Source of the DNA: Bacillus gaemokensis
Lineage (GTDB): Bacteria > Bacillota > Bacilli > Bacillales > Bacillaceae_G
DNA: 47,018 nucleotides
Assembly: GCF_001590835.1 (NCBI RefSeq)
Contig: NZ_LTAQ01000070.1
Location: 96,585-143,602, forward strand
Direction of reading: 5' to 3'
A program made the position numbers and the translations under genes. Positions 15,389 to 23,215 of this stretch are shown here, piece after piece. A model generated the notes under the pieces. The model saw only the letters and a program-made list of their open reading frames with translations. It had not been told where the DNA came from and ran no database searches. Numbering within the stretch: the first letter of the stretch is position 1; each line of letters begins with the position of its first letter.

Positions 15389-16535
15389 AACATTTGATAT
15401 CTTAAAAGTCATTCCAAAATGGAAAATTGTATTTTGGCTTTTATTAGCGATTTTACTTACGCCTATTACCCAAATTGTCATATATCGCCTTGTTACAAGT
15501 GTAATTGACAGCTCCCTTACATTAACAGCATTAAGTACAGAGTTTGTAAGGATTGTCGGTCATGAAAAATACAGAGGCTTAACAGAGTCACTTTGGGCGC
15601 TCATGCTGTCCTATTTATTTTTATTTTCTATTTTTTCATCTTACGTTTATACTTTTTATCGACATGAAAAGAAATTATATTATGAAGTTTGCATCAAACA
15701 AATGATTGAAGAAATACGTTATATTGCAAATGGAAATTTCAATCATAAAATCTCTGTTTTACAACATGATTATTTAGAAGATTTGGCCACCGGTGTCAAC
15801 CAAATTGTAGAGCAATTAAAGGTTTCAATTGATGAAGAACGTCGAACCGAACAAGCTAAAAGTGAACTCATTACAAACGTCTCTCATGACTTACGAACGC
15901 CTTTAACATCAATTGTTGGCTATGTCAATTTAATTCATCATGATAATTATAGAGATGAAGTGGAATTACGTCATTATATCCAAGTTATTTATGATAAAGT
16001 AAATCGTTTAAACCTGCTAATGAATGATTTATTTGAATATACTCGTGTCCAAAATAAAGAACTAAGCCTTAATAGTGTACCTATTGATATGGTTGAACTA
16101 CTTGGACAACTAAGTGTTCAATTTCGTATGCAACTTCAAGAAGCTAATATTGAGTGTAGGCCTTCTTTCCCTTCTCAAAAGCTAATGGTACTTGCTGATG
16201 GAGATAAGTTAGTACGTGTATTTGAAAATTTAATTATAAATGCAATGACATATGGAAGTGACGGGAAATATCTTGATATTATCGCATACCAAGACGACAA
16301 AATGATTGCAATCGGGATTACAAATTACGGGCAACCTATCCCAAGTACTGATTTACCTCATATTTTCGAACGATTTTATCGAGTAGAAAAGTCTCGCTCG
16401 GCATACACAGGAGGATCTGGACTCGGATTAGCTATTGTCAAAAGCATTGTGGAACTTCATAATGGAACAATTGAAGTATATAGTGATGAGGAAAAAACAA
16501 CTTTTACAGTGAAGCTTATTCCGCATACACAATAA
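15378..16535 (+). CDS. Sensor histidine kinase, VanS-like
   Basis: A 385-residue membrane kinase. Two transmembrane segments (about 15-38 and 73-95) enclose a short external loop of about 35 residues; a HAMP-like linker and the dimerisation helix follow, with phosphoacceptor His in NVSHDLRTPLTSIVGYVN (near 167). The ATPase domain has ENLIINAMTYGS (N box), FERFYRVEKSRS and GGSGLGLAIVKSIVELHNG. The start is TTG, overlapping the regulator gene; an ATG nearby is out of frame. Partner of the VanR-like regulator. VanS kinases of this short-loop type sense glycopeptides or wall stress; the signal here is unknown. Confidence 0.88.
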   Translation: MKNETFDILKVIPKWKIVFWLLLAILLTPITQIVIYRLVTSVIDSSLTLTALSTEFVRIVGHEKYRGLTESLWALMLSYLFLFSIFSSYVYTFYRHEKKLYYEVCIKQMIEEIRYIANGNFNHKISVLQHDYLEDLATGVNQIVEQLKVSIDEERRTEQAKSELITNVSHDLRTPLTSIVGYVNLIHHDNYRDEVELRHYIQVIYDKVNRLNLLMNDLFEYTRVQNKELSLNSVPIDMVELLGQLSVQFRMQLQEANIECRPSFPSQKLMVLADGDKLVRVFENLIINAMTYGSDGKYLDIIAYQDDKMIAIGITNYGQPIPSTDLPHIFERFYRVEKSRSAYTGGSGLGLAIVKSIVELHNGTIEVYSDEEKTTFTVKLIPHTQ

Positions 16536-16631
16536 GAAGTATTTTTCTCAATAACTAAAGATATACTAAAAAAAATCACCTATCTATTTACCGAAGTAAA
16601 TTTTTAAAATGAAATGCATATGAAACGAACT

Positions 16632-16670
16632 AAACTATCTGTTCTCTAATTTTTTTAGAACAGGTAGTTT
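16632..16670 (+). terminator. Terminator of the VanRS-like operon
   Basis: A 14-bp stem with one G-T pair (AAACTATCTGTTCT / AGAACAGGTAGTTT), extended on both sides by GAAACGAA/TTCGTTTC, about 100 bases past the kinase stop. Confidence 0.75.
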
Positions 16671-16727
16671 TATTTCGTTTCAATTTGAACAAAACTAGAA
16701 TAATAGCTTACTAATCATTAAAAATTA

Positions 16728-16895
16728 TTAAACACTAAATATACAATATTTAAATACAACTTGGTGTAATCGCTTTACTTTGAGGAAAGTTTCCACAGGC
16801 ATAGGTGTTCCTATGAAATAGTCTTCAACTTCTTTTTTAAACGTATCACTTAGAAAAACCTATTTTTCTTGTGTAATATTATTGAGTTTAAACAT
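16728..16895 (-). pseudogene. 56-codon frame with an internal TAG, family unknown
   Basis: Minus-strand ATG 16895 opens MFKLNNITQEK, then TAG, then VFLSDTFKKEVEDYFIGTPM and PVETFLKVKRLHQVVFKYCI, ending at TAA 16728. The balanced amino-acid composition after the stop looks like coding sequence, so this is probably a decayed gene. I do not recognise it. The rest of the 16.5-17.06 kb gap shows no other gene. Confidence 0.35.
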
Positions 16896-17061
16896 ATGAT
16901 GGGTTACCCTTCTATGCTTTATGTATAAAAAGAATGACCCATTTAAGTGAAAAATACTTTATACATTTAAGATTACGGATATAAACATGAATTTAACCTT
17001 TTTTACATTATTCATTTTCTCTAAATTGACCTTCTCTACCTCCAAACTTTTAGATTTTTCT

Positions 17062-17463
17062 TTAAGGATTAGCTCCTACACCAAACGGATTATCCCCAGC
17101 CGGAATGGTAGCAATCGCCGTATTCGTTATTCCATCGATCACGGATACATTATTGCTGCTTCCATTCGTTACGTAAATAAGATTAGTAAATGGATTGACT
17201 CCTACAGCTAGCGGATTGATCCCAACCGGAATGGTTCCAATCACGATATTTGTCGCCCCGCTAATGACAGAGACATCGTTACTTCCAGCATTAGCAATGT
17301 AAATAAGATTAGTAAATACTGCCCCCGTTGCTCCTGTTACTCCCGTTGGAAATGTAAAAGGAGGAATTGGTGGTAATGTTGGTCCAACTAAATTTGAATT
17401 TAATGCAGCACCAATTAAAATTTCATCCAGAGTAAAACCCTTTATAAAATTTTCATTATACAT
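17062..17463 (-). CDS. Exosporium-leader protein with two YVTN beta-propeller repeats (short form)
   Basis: A 133-residue predicted spore-surface protein. Residues about 20-40, LNSNLVGPTLPPIPPFTFPT, match the exosporium-targeting leader of BclA/BclB-type proteins. A minimal collagen-like stretch GVTGATGA follows, then two tandem 42-residue repeats beginning FTNLIYIANAGSNDVSVI and FTNLIYVTNGSSNNVSVI, which are YVTN/YncE-type propeller blades. A closed propeller needs about seven blades, so this is a contracted or truncated version, or it assembles from several chains. GGAGGTGAA lies 5 bases before the ATG. A promoter/leader block nearly identical to that of the BclA-like gene at 46833 precedes it. 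Confidence 0.8.
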   Translation of the reverse strand: MYNENFIKGFTLDEILIGAALNSNLVGPTLPPIPPFTFPTGVTGATGAVFTNLIYIANAGSNDVSVISGATNIVIGTIPVGINPLAVGVNPFTNLIYVTNGSSNNVSVIDGITNTAIATIPAGDNPFGVGANP

Positions 17464-17514
17464 ACATTCACCTCCAAAAATCTTTTATCATAGTTAATAA
17501 ATGCACAATATATA
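17464..17514 (-). promoter_or_regulatory. SigK-like promoter and leader shared with the gene at 46833
   Basis: On the minus strand CATTTATTA (17495-17503) lies 40 bases before the ATG and fits the sigma-K -10 consensus CATAnnnTA except at one base. With its flanks it aligns without gaps to the block before 46833 (41 of 51 bases through the ATG). Sigma-K control is expected for exosporium genes; the -35 region is not clear. Confidence 0.5.
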
Positions 17515-17679
17515 TATAAAGATACAAATATTAATACAATAGAAAAAATGTGTGGAATAAAATTCTTTAATACCAATCAAAAATTTCAAAACTAAATTAA
17601 TATCACATTTATAAAAATATCCTATATGATAAAAGGAAACACATTTACCTCCCAAGAATCCCCATAAGCTTTTCAAAGC

Positions 17680-17729
17680 AAAAAGACGACTTATTATGAA
17701 GTGCACCCCAATTACCGTCGTCTTTTTTT
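17680..17729. terminator. Hairpin with terminator-like T-run
   Basis: An 11-bp stem (AAAAAGACGAC / GTCGTCTTTTT) encloses a 26-base loop and is followed on the plus strand by a run of T. No gene clearly feeds it, so it may be the remnant of a small element. The remainder of 17515-17911 contains no gene that I can support. Confidence 0.5.
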
Positions 17730-17911
17730 CTAAGAGTTTTCTATAGTTTTGTAAATCAAATTAGAATTAAATATTCATTACTGTTTTCAAAAAATTATTA
17801 TAATTAATGCTATTTGTTAAATGATTTATGTTATAAGTGACTATAGATTACTTTATCATGATTTGATAATTCTCTAGAGGAATGTACCATACTAACCAAG
17901 GAGGTTTGTCG

Positions 17912-18022
17912 GTGCAAATGATACATAAAGCATTAAGTGATTTTGCAGAAGTAAATGCAGGAGTACATGTAAAGAATGATTATGAGCTATTTCTTTCATC
18001 TGCAGATAAGGAAGAAATCTAA
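17912..18022 (+). CDS. Small hypothetical protein (36 residues)
   Basis: GTG 17912 (or ATG 17918) opens a frame reading VQMIHKALSDFAEVNAGVHV and KNDYELFLSSADKEEI. AAGGAGG lies 8-14 bases upstream and a terminator hairpin follows at 18073, so a transcribed small gene is plausible. It could instead be the N-terminal remnant of a longer protein. No family recognised. Confidence 0.4.
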   Translation: MQMIHKALSDFAEVNAGVHVKNDYELFLSSADKEEI

Positions 18023-18072
18023 TATTATCCCGACCTACTGTAAGATTGCTGGACATGACAATATGCCTATAA

Positions 18073-18112
18073 AAAAGGACCTAACTTAGGCTTTTATAAA
18101 TTAGATCCTTTT
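18073..18112 (+). terminator. Terminator hairpin
   Basis: A 12-bp stem with one mismatch (AAAAGGACCTAA / TTAGATCCTTTT) and T-rich 3' side, 50 bases after the small gene at 17912-18022. From here to 18380 I see only A/T-rich upstream sequence of the carboxypeptidase-like gene. Confidence 0.6.
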
Positions 18113-18380
18113 CTGTTTTACTGCTAATACCAACTATTCTTAACTCATCTCCGCCACACTTAAGGAGATTTTTCATCTCAAACAATTATTTTTCTTCACT
18201 ACCAACTCTTATTTATGTTTAAATGTGAATGAAAATACATTTTTATCCTCCCATACCGTCCATAATTATCCAAAATTAATAATTTCCTTAACATTCTTTA
18301 GAAATTCTTTACCTTTTCTTTCTTCCTAATTAAATATTAATTTTTACAATAGTGATATTGATGTAATAGGAGGATAGCTT

Positions 18381-19394
18381 ATGCAATTCTTAAAAAGAAC
18401 GATGATTTTATTTTTATCTTTTATTATTACCGCCATTATTGTTTTATATTTTTATTTTTATGTAAATGGACCTAAAATTCAAGCTACATCAGCTATTTTA
18501 ATAGATGCCTCTTCAGGCGAAATTGTTTATAAAAAAAATGAGGCTATTCCCCTACCTTCAGCTAGCTTATCTAAATTAATGACAGAATATATTGTGTTAG
18601 AGCAAATACATAACGGTACAATACAATGGGAAGATCGTGTAAAGATAAGTAATCATACTGTTCAAACTGATGGAGACGATGTTGATCTAACACCTACAGA
18701 CCAAATCACAGTTCGTGACTTGTTTCACGCAATGGTTTTAGCTTCAGACAATAGTGCCGCCATATCTTTGGCAGAACATGTTTCAGGTAAAGAACAATAT
18801 TTTACAGAGCTAATGAATGAAAAAACCTCACATTTAGGATTATCTAAAGAAACATATTTTGCAAATGCAACTGGAATAACAAATAAACAAGAGAAAAATT
18901 CTCAAATAACAGCTTTAGATGCTTCGAAATTAGCTCGCCGTTTAATAACAGACTATCCAACCATATTAGAAGTTGCTGGGAAGGCTTCTTATCAATTCAC
19001 CTTCAAAGAAACTTATGTTTTCAATACAAATAAAATGTTGTATTCACTTGATAAAAATATAAAATTTAAAGGTGTCGATGGTTTACAAACTAGTTTCTCA
19101 ACTCATGGTGATTATAGCTTTATCGGAACAGCAAAGAAAGGAAATAAAAGGTTTATTTCCGTTGTAATGAAAACAGATGGAGAAAATATTGCATTTATGG
19201 AAACGAAAAGACTATTTAATTACGCTTTTGAGCCTACTTACCTTCCAGCATTTCAATCTTTCAAAGATAATGTCACATCATGGACATCGCTACTTCATTT
19301 TAAAAACCTTTTTTTACAAACAATAACAATGCTTCTGGTCATTTTCATTTCTATATTAGTACATATACGAAAAAAAGATTCAGAGGATTTTTAA
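18381..19394 (+). CDS. D-alanyl-D-alanine carboxypeptidase-family (S11) membrane protein with degenerate KTG box
   Basis: A 337-residue penicillin-binding-protein-like enzyme. An N-terminal transmembrane segment (about 8-28), the S11 peptidase fold (about 35-285) and a C-terminal transmembrane helix (about 312-330) place the domain outside the membrane. SxxK is S62-L-S-K65 and SxN is S122-D-N124. The third motif, normally KTG in VDGLKTGxT, reads Q236-T-S238 (VDGLQTSFS). That lysine helps bind the substrate carboxylate, so activity is doubtful or specificity altered. It lies 1.8 kb beyond the VanRS-like operon in the same direction and could be a VanY-like effector; its own AGGAGG and upstream gap suggest separate transcription. 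Confidence 0.82.
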   Translation: MQFLKRTMILFLSFIITAIIVLYFYFYVNGPKIQATSAILIDASSGEIVYKKNEAIPLPSASLSKLMTEYIVLEQIHNGTIQWEDRVKISNHTVQTDGDDVDLTPTDQITVRDLFHAMVLASDNSAAISLAEHVSGKEQYFTELMNEKTSHLGLSKETYFANATGITNKQEKNSQITALDASKLARRLITDYPTILEVAGKASYQFTFKETYVFNTNKMLYSLDKNIKFKGVDGLQTSFSTHGDYSFIGTAKKGNKRFISVVMKTDGENIAFMETKRLFNYAFEPTYLPAFQSFKDNVTSWTSLLHFKNLFLQTITMLLVIFISILVHIRKKDSEDF

Positions 19395-19417
19395 TTAAAA
19401 ACCTCTTTTACATAAAG

Positions 19418-19448
19418 AACCGACTTGTATTTTCAAAACAAGTCGGTT
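19418..19448. terminator. Terminator hairpin
   Basis: An 11-bp perfect stem AACCGACTTGT / ACAAGTCGGTT after the carboxypeptidase-like gene, upstream of the end of the convergent gene at 19532. Confidence 0.75.
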
Positions 19449-19531
19449 TATCTTACTTTTCTTTTTTCTTTTTCATAATATAATTTATCTGCATATCTTT
19501 TATTTGTTCCCTTTAAATATGCCAAAATAAT

Positions 19532-20074
19532 TTAATATAAACTTGATATTCCTACTCTTGATAATTCAGCTTCTGTATTATCTTTTAAAATATATAATTT
19601 ATCATTATGCTTCCTCAACATATGTAAGATCTCCGCTTTACTACTTCTCTCAAAGTCGTTTGTCCACTTAAACATTTTCATAAACATTTCAAATGTAGGT
19701 TTATAGTTAGCCTTTTCCAGTCTAAGTAACTGCAAAGTGAATCTTTTGATTATTCTGATCATTCTTTTCGATACACTTACATCTAAAAATATGATTACAT
19801 TTGCATTTTGGAAGCTTTGAGACACCCATGTATGATGAGCACCTTCAACAATCCAAGTGTTTGAATGTACAATATTATAAAGTTTTTCATCTCTTTCCTC
19901 AGTTGTATTTCTTACATCTCCATTTTGTGTTCTTCTCCAAACTACATTATCTAGCTCATAATAAGGAATATTTAATTGAGAAGATAGTACTCTTGCTAAG
20001 GTTGTTTTTCCACTTCCCACAGAACCAATAATATGGATTTTACTAGGTACAGTACCTTTCAAGACAATCACCAC
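19532..20074 (-). CDS. P-loop kinase-like protein (FlaR / topology-modulation type)
   Basis: A 180-residue nucleotide-binding protein. Walker A GSVGSGKTTL is at residues 17-26, followed by YYELDNVVWRR, NTWIVEGAHH (the acceptor-site strand) and VIIFLDVS. This pattern is that of small adenylate-kinase-like proteins annotated as DNA topology modulation protein FlaR, whose real substrate is unclear. It is the last gene of a minus-strand series of small enzymes; the DinB-like gene upstream ends 12 bases before its frame begins. Confidence 0.8.
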   Translation of the reverse strand: MVIVLKGTVPSKIHIIGSVGSGKTTLARVLSSQLNIPYYELDNVVWRRTQNGDVRNTTEERDEKLYNIVHSNTWIVEGAHHTWVSQSFQNANVIIFLDVSVSKRMIRIIKRFTLQLLRLEKANYKPTFEMFMKMFKWTNDFERSSKAEILHMLRKHNDKLYILKDNTEAELSRVGISSLY

Positions 20075-20085
20075 TTTATAGATTT

Positions 20086-20571
20086 TTACAAAATAGATTT
20101 CCGTACTTCATCTAATAAACCTCTTCTAATTAAGTTTGCTGACACTGGCTGAAGATTCAGCTCTCTTGACCAAATAGATAATTGACCAATATGATGGATT
20201 TCATGTGCAATTACATGGCGTACAACTTCACCATACTTGTACGTTTCATCAGTCCATGAAGCTACTAATATTTTATTCTCCAAATTACTGGACCATGTTT
20301 GTAAAAAGGCCTCCATTTTATTCCGGAAAGAATCCGAAAGAACCTTCACTTTTTCTAATGTTTGATAATCTTCAAATTCAAGTTCAAAATCCTCTTTCCC
20401 TTGAAGGGCACGTATCCAGCTATACTCTACATCTACAATATGAAACAATGTTTGCAAAATACCTCCTACTCCTCCAGCACGCTTACAGAGCAAATCTTCT
20501 TCTGAAAGTTGCTTACACCATTCAAACCATTCATCTCTAACTTGCCAGTTATATCGAAATAAAGTTTCCAA
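20086..20571 (-). CDS. DinB/YfiT-family metal-dependent protein
   Basis: A 161-residue four-helix-bundle protein. The metal triad is visible as LFHIVDVEYSW (His 43) and the helix HVIAHEIHHIGQLSIWSREL (His residues spaced HxxxHxxHH). DinB-superfamily members include bacillithiol-dependent transferases, which are common in Bacillus, so thiol transfer is a reasonable guess. Length matches the family. The gene lies in a run of minus-strand small enzymes. Confidence 0.85.
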   Translation of the reverse strand: METLFRYNWQVRDEWFEWCKQLSEEDLLCKRAGGVGGILQTLFHIVDVEYSWIRALQGKEDFELEFEDYQTLEKVKVLSDSFRNKMEAFLQTWSSNLENKILVASWTDETYKYGEVVRHVIAHEIHHIGQLSIWSRELNLQPVSANLIRRGLLDEVRKSIL

Positions 20572-20587
20572 TACAGATCGCTCCTTT

Positions 20588-20830
20588 TTACATATGAGAT
20601 ACTATCCATTTAGCAGCATTTATCACATATTCAGGCTCATCTCTCTGAATATAATGACCGCTATTGGGTGCAACTATCAATTTATGTTTATTTGATAATT
20701 GTAATAATTCTTTTTGCATTTGTAGCCATTTTTCTTGAGCTTCAAGAGAATAAAATGCTTTTTTTCCAGCAGCAACTATAACAAGTGGGGTGTTCCCTAT
20801 TGATTTACAATAAAGATTTACTTCATTCAA
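20588..20830 (-). pseudogene. Alpha/beta hydrolase, C-terminal remnant
   Basis: An 80-codon frame reads GNTPLVIVAAGKKAFYSLEA and ends LIVAPNSGHYIQRDEPEYVI NAAKWIVSHM. The strand PLVIVAAG and the catalytic-His segment SGHYIQRDEPE are the C-terminal end of an alpha/beta hydrolase. The lid, oxyanion and nucleophile parts are missing, the only start is TTG without a ribosome site, so this is a broken gene. Confidence 0.7.
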
Positions 20831-20867
20831 AAAACTACAGTGAATGCCATGTAATTCATTATCAATT

Positions 20868-21416
20868 TCAGCTCAAAATATTTTTTTGTTTCAAACTACA
20901 CCACTCATTCTCCAAAATCCCCATCTCCCACAAGTTCCAATACTTATCTCCCATTTTCCTTGCATCTCTCAATAAACCTTCTTTTACAAATCCAACCTTT
21001 TCATAACATGCAATAGCAGATGTATTAAAATCAAATACTCCAAGAGAAACTTTATGTAAGCATAATTGTTCAAATGCAATATTGAGCACTGCTTCCATCA
21101 TCTTTTTCCCAATCGATTTCCCTCTCAAACTTGCATCGTCAACTAAAACCTTTCCAATTCTTGCTGATTTATTGATTCGGTCGATTTTCCCAAGTGAAAT
21201 ATGCCCTATAACCTTTCTAATTTTTTGATCTATCACTTTATATACAAATACGTCTGCATTCTCATAATTTGCATTCTCTATATACTTCTCTAATTGTTTC
21301 TCCTGTAATGGGTATGTAAACGCTGGTCCTCCCCACTGTAATAAAAACTCTTCCGAATCAATCCAATCTATAAGTTGTTTAAAATCTCTTCTTTCAAAAT
21401 ATTCAAGTTTGATCAT
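20868..21416 (-). CDS. GNAT-family N-acetyltransferase
   Basis: A 182-residue RimJ/RimL-like acetyltransferase. ARIGKVLVDDASLRGKSIGKKMM contains the acetyl-CoA pyrophosphate-binding R/QxxGxG-type loop (RGKSIG), and LGVFDFNTSAIACYEKVGF is the terminal beta strand and helix of the fold. I start at ATG 21416, 9 bases after GGGAG; a GTG two codons earlier is too close. Acceptor substrate unknown; it may be a protein N-terminus or a small amine. Confidence 0.85.
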   Translation of the reverse strand: MIKLEYFERRDFKQLIDWIDSEEFLLQWGGPAFTYPLQEKQLEKYIENANYENADVFVYKVIDQKIRKVIGHISLGKIDRINKSARIGKVLVDDASLRGKSIGKKMMEAVLNIAFEQLCLHKVSLGVFDFNTSAIACYEKVGFVKEGLLRDARKMGDKYWNLWEMGILENEWCSLKQKNILS

Positions 21417-21454
21417 TTTCACTGACTCCCTTTAAGATTTCAAATGACTCATTG

Positions 21455-22066
21455 TCAAGCTCGATAATTCTTCCCTAACTCCTCTCCTATGGAAAAATAA
21501 TGTCTAAAACTATAAAATAACGGGCTCCACTTTTGCGGATCAATATGATTTTCACCTTTTAGTATCTCTTCATGCGCATGTACATGGACAACTTCTGTTT
21601 CAATAATGGCAAAGAAAGGTGCATATTCTGGAATTCTTATTTCTTTTACCTTTGCTTCAATTTGTAATGGACATTCTTTTATACGCTGCGGTTTTACGGA
21701 TTGTGATTGAATCGATGTAAAACCAGCTATTGAAAACTTATCTTTTTGATATGTATAACCCATTTCTTTTTTATAATTCGGAACGTTTTCTATTCCTGTA
21801 TATGGTGCGATTTTTTCTACCTGCTTCCATTGTAATGAGGAAGGTAAATTTATGACACACTCCTTGTTTAATTCTAGATTTTGAATGGATTTCCCTCCAA
21901 GTCCTATTCCTAAAACAATATTGTTTCCCAAAGCCCATGAAGATGACATTGGGCTAATGTTTGTTGTCCCATCCGCATTTAAAGTTGATAGCAAATAAAT
22001 TGGCATTCCATAATATAAAATTTTCGGCTCTATCTCTTTGCATAATGTTTTATTTTCTATATTCAT
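21455..22066 (-). CDS. Flavin reductase-like (FMN-binding split-barrel) protein
   Basis: A 203-residue protein of the flavin reductase-like domain. YLLSTLNADGTTNISPMSSSW is the FMN phosphate-binding segment, LGGKSIQNLELNKECVINLPS the second strand pair, and FFAIIETEVVHVHAHEEIL the C-terminal barrel strand. Such proteins reduce flavin with NAD(P)H or act as flavin oxidoreductases. It is divergent from the ArsR-type regulator at 22161 across 94 bases, so the pair is probably a regulator and its target. Confidence 0.82.
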   Translation of the reverse strand: MNIENKTLCKEIEPKILYYGMPIYLLSTLNADGTTNISPMSSSWALGNNIVLGIGLGGKSIQNLELNKECVINLPSSLQWKQVEKIAPYTGIENVPNYKKEMGYTYQKDKFSIAGFTSIQSQSVKPQRIKECPLQIEAKVKEIRIPEYAPFFAIIETEVVHVHAHEEILKGENHIDPQKWSPLFYSFRHYFSIGEELGKNYRA

Positions 22067-22160
22067 ATTATCACTCCCAATCTTATTTCTGTATTTGTAT
22101 TGTAAAACATAAAAACTTCCATTATCATCGAAATATGGATGTAAAAAAGGAGTGATGCAG

Positions 22161-22838
22161 ATGAATGTAAATGTAGCACATATAGCTTCTCTTATTAGCG
22201 ATACATCACGAGCAACAATTCTAGTTCAACTTTTGGATGGTCGTCCATATCCAGCTACTGAATTAGCACATGTAGCAAAAATCAAACCACAAACAGCTAG
22301 TTTTCACCTCAATAAATTATATGAAGCACAAATTGTTGAGGTTGAGAAACACGGTAGACATCGTTATTACAAAATAGCCAATCATGAAATTGCAGAATCG
22401 CTAGAAAAAATACTATATTTAGCTCCTCCAGAACCAATTCAATCCTTTAAACAATCAAAGGAGTCTAAAGAAATTCAATATGCTAGAACTTGCTATGACC
22501 ATTTAGCTGGAAAATTAGGTGTTGAAATTACAAATTCACTTTTACACAATGAAATATTAATCAAAGATGATTTGCAATTTAAAGTAACAAAAAAGGGACT
22601 GAAATTTTTCGAAAATTTCGGCATTAATTTAGATTCGTTACATAACAAAAGAAGGTTTTTTTCAAAATGTTGCTTAGACTGGAGTGAAAGACAACATCAT
22701 ATAGCAGGATCCTTAGGAAATGCTATATTAGAACGAATGCTAGAACTAAAGTGGATTACAAAAGCCTCCCAAACAAGAGCTGTGTATATAACCCCTTTAG
22801 GAAAGCAACAAATATTTAATACATTTCTTATAAAATGA
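22161..22838 (+). CDS. ArsR-family transcriptional regulator with C-terminal extension
   Basis: A 225-residue winged-helix regulator. VNVAHIASLISDTSRATILVQLLDGRPYPA is the N-terminal dimerisation and first helix region, IKPQTASFHLNKLYEAQIVE the recognition helix and VEKHGRHRYYKI the wing. Typical ArsR proteins have about 100 residues; the extra about 120 include a three-Cys/His-poor segment and KWITKASQTRAVYITPLGKQ. ATG 22161 is chosen because AAGGAG lies 8 bases upstream; GTG 22152 overlaps it. Probably controls the divergent flavin reductase gene. Confidence 0.85.
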   Translation: MNVNVAHIASLISDTSRATILVQLLDGRPYPATELAHVAKIKPQTASFHLNKLYEAQIVEVEKHGRHRYYKIANHEIAESLEKILYLAPPEPIQSFKQSKESKEIQYARTCYDHLAGKLGVEITNSLLHNEILIKDDLQFKVTKKGLKFFENFGINLDSLHNKRRFFSKCCLDWSERQHHIAGSLGNAILERMLELKWITKASQTRAVYITPLGKQQIFNTFLIK

Positions 22839-23167
22839 AGCTGCTATCAAAAAAATAGATTCTCTCATATACAGAAGAAAACTCGCTTCCTTATACTACA
22901 AAGGTTGCGAGTTCTACTTCTTACCAGTAATCATAAATGATAGAATCTAATATGACTAAGGTAAATATACTACGTGCCAGGGGCTGGAGCTGTCATGGAA
23001 TCCATTAAACAATGGATTCTACTTATAATATATGTAAAACAAAGAGGAGTGCTTGTACACTTTTCTATATACTAACTCCCCATTTTAATTGGGATTTTTA
23101 TCATTTAAATTTTCTATCATTATAATTTATTTCGGATACAAAACTTCTTTATTCATAATAACTATAT
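22839..23167. other. Intergenic stretch with small hairpins
   Basis: No gene is supported. It contains a weak hairpin AACTCGC/GCGAGTT near 22891-22911, likely the terminator of the ArsR gene, and a perfect 9-bp inverted repeat GAATCCATT / AATGGATTC at 22998-23019 with a 4-base loop. Confidence 0.4.
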
Positions 23168-23203
23168 AAAAGAAGCCATTCACTTTTGTAAATGGCTTCT
23201 TTT
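23168..23203. terminator. Terminator of the His/Cys-rich protein gene
   Basis: A 13-bp perfect stem AAAAGAAGCCATT / AATGGCTTCTTTT with a 10-base loop, 13 bases downstream of the minus-strand gene ending at 23216. Confidence 0.8.
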
Positions 23204-23215
23204 GAACATTGAAAA

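Noticed and set aside
17494-17706. 70-codon minus-strand frame upstream of the exosporium-leader gene
   Set aside because: Composition is dominated by Tyr, Phe, Ile and Cys from A/T-rich DNA, it overlaps the promoter block and has no ribosome site.
22975-23000. Very short minus-strand frame MTAPAPGT
   Set aside because: Eight codons without a ribosome site; could be a remnant but cannot be supported.
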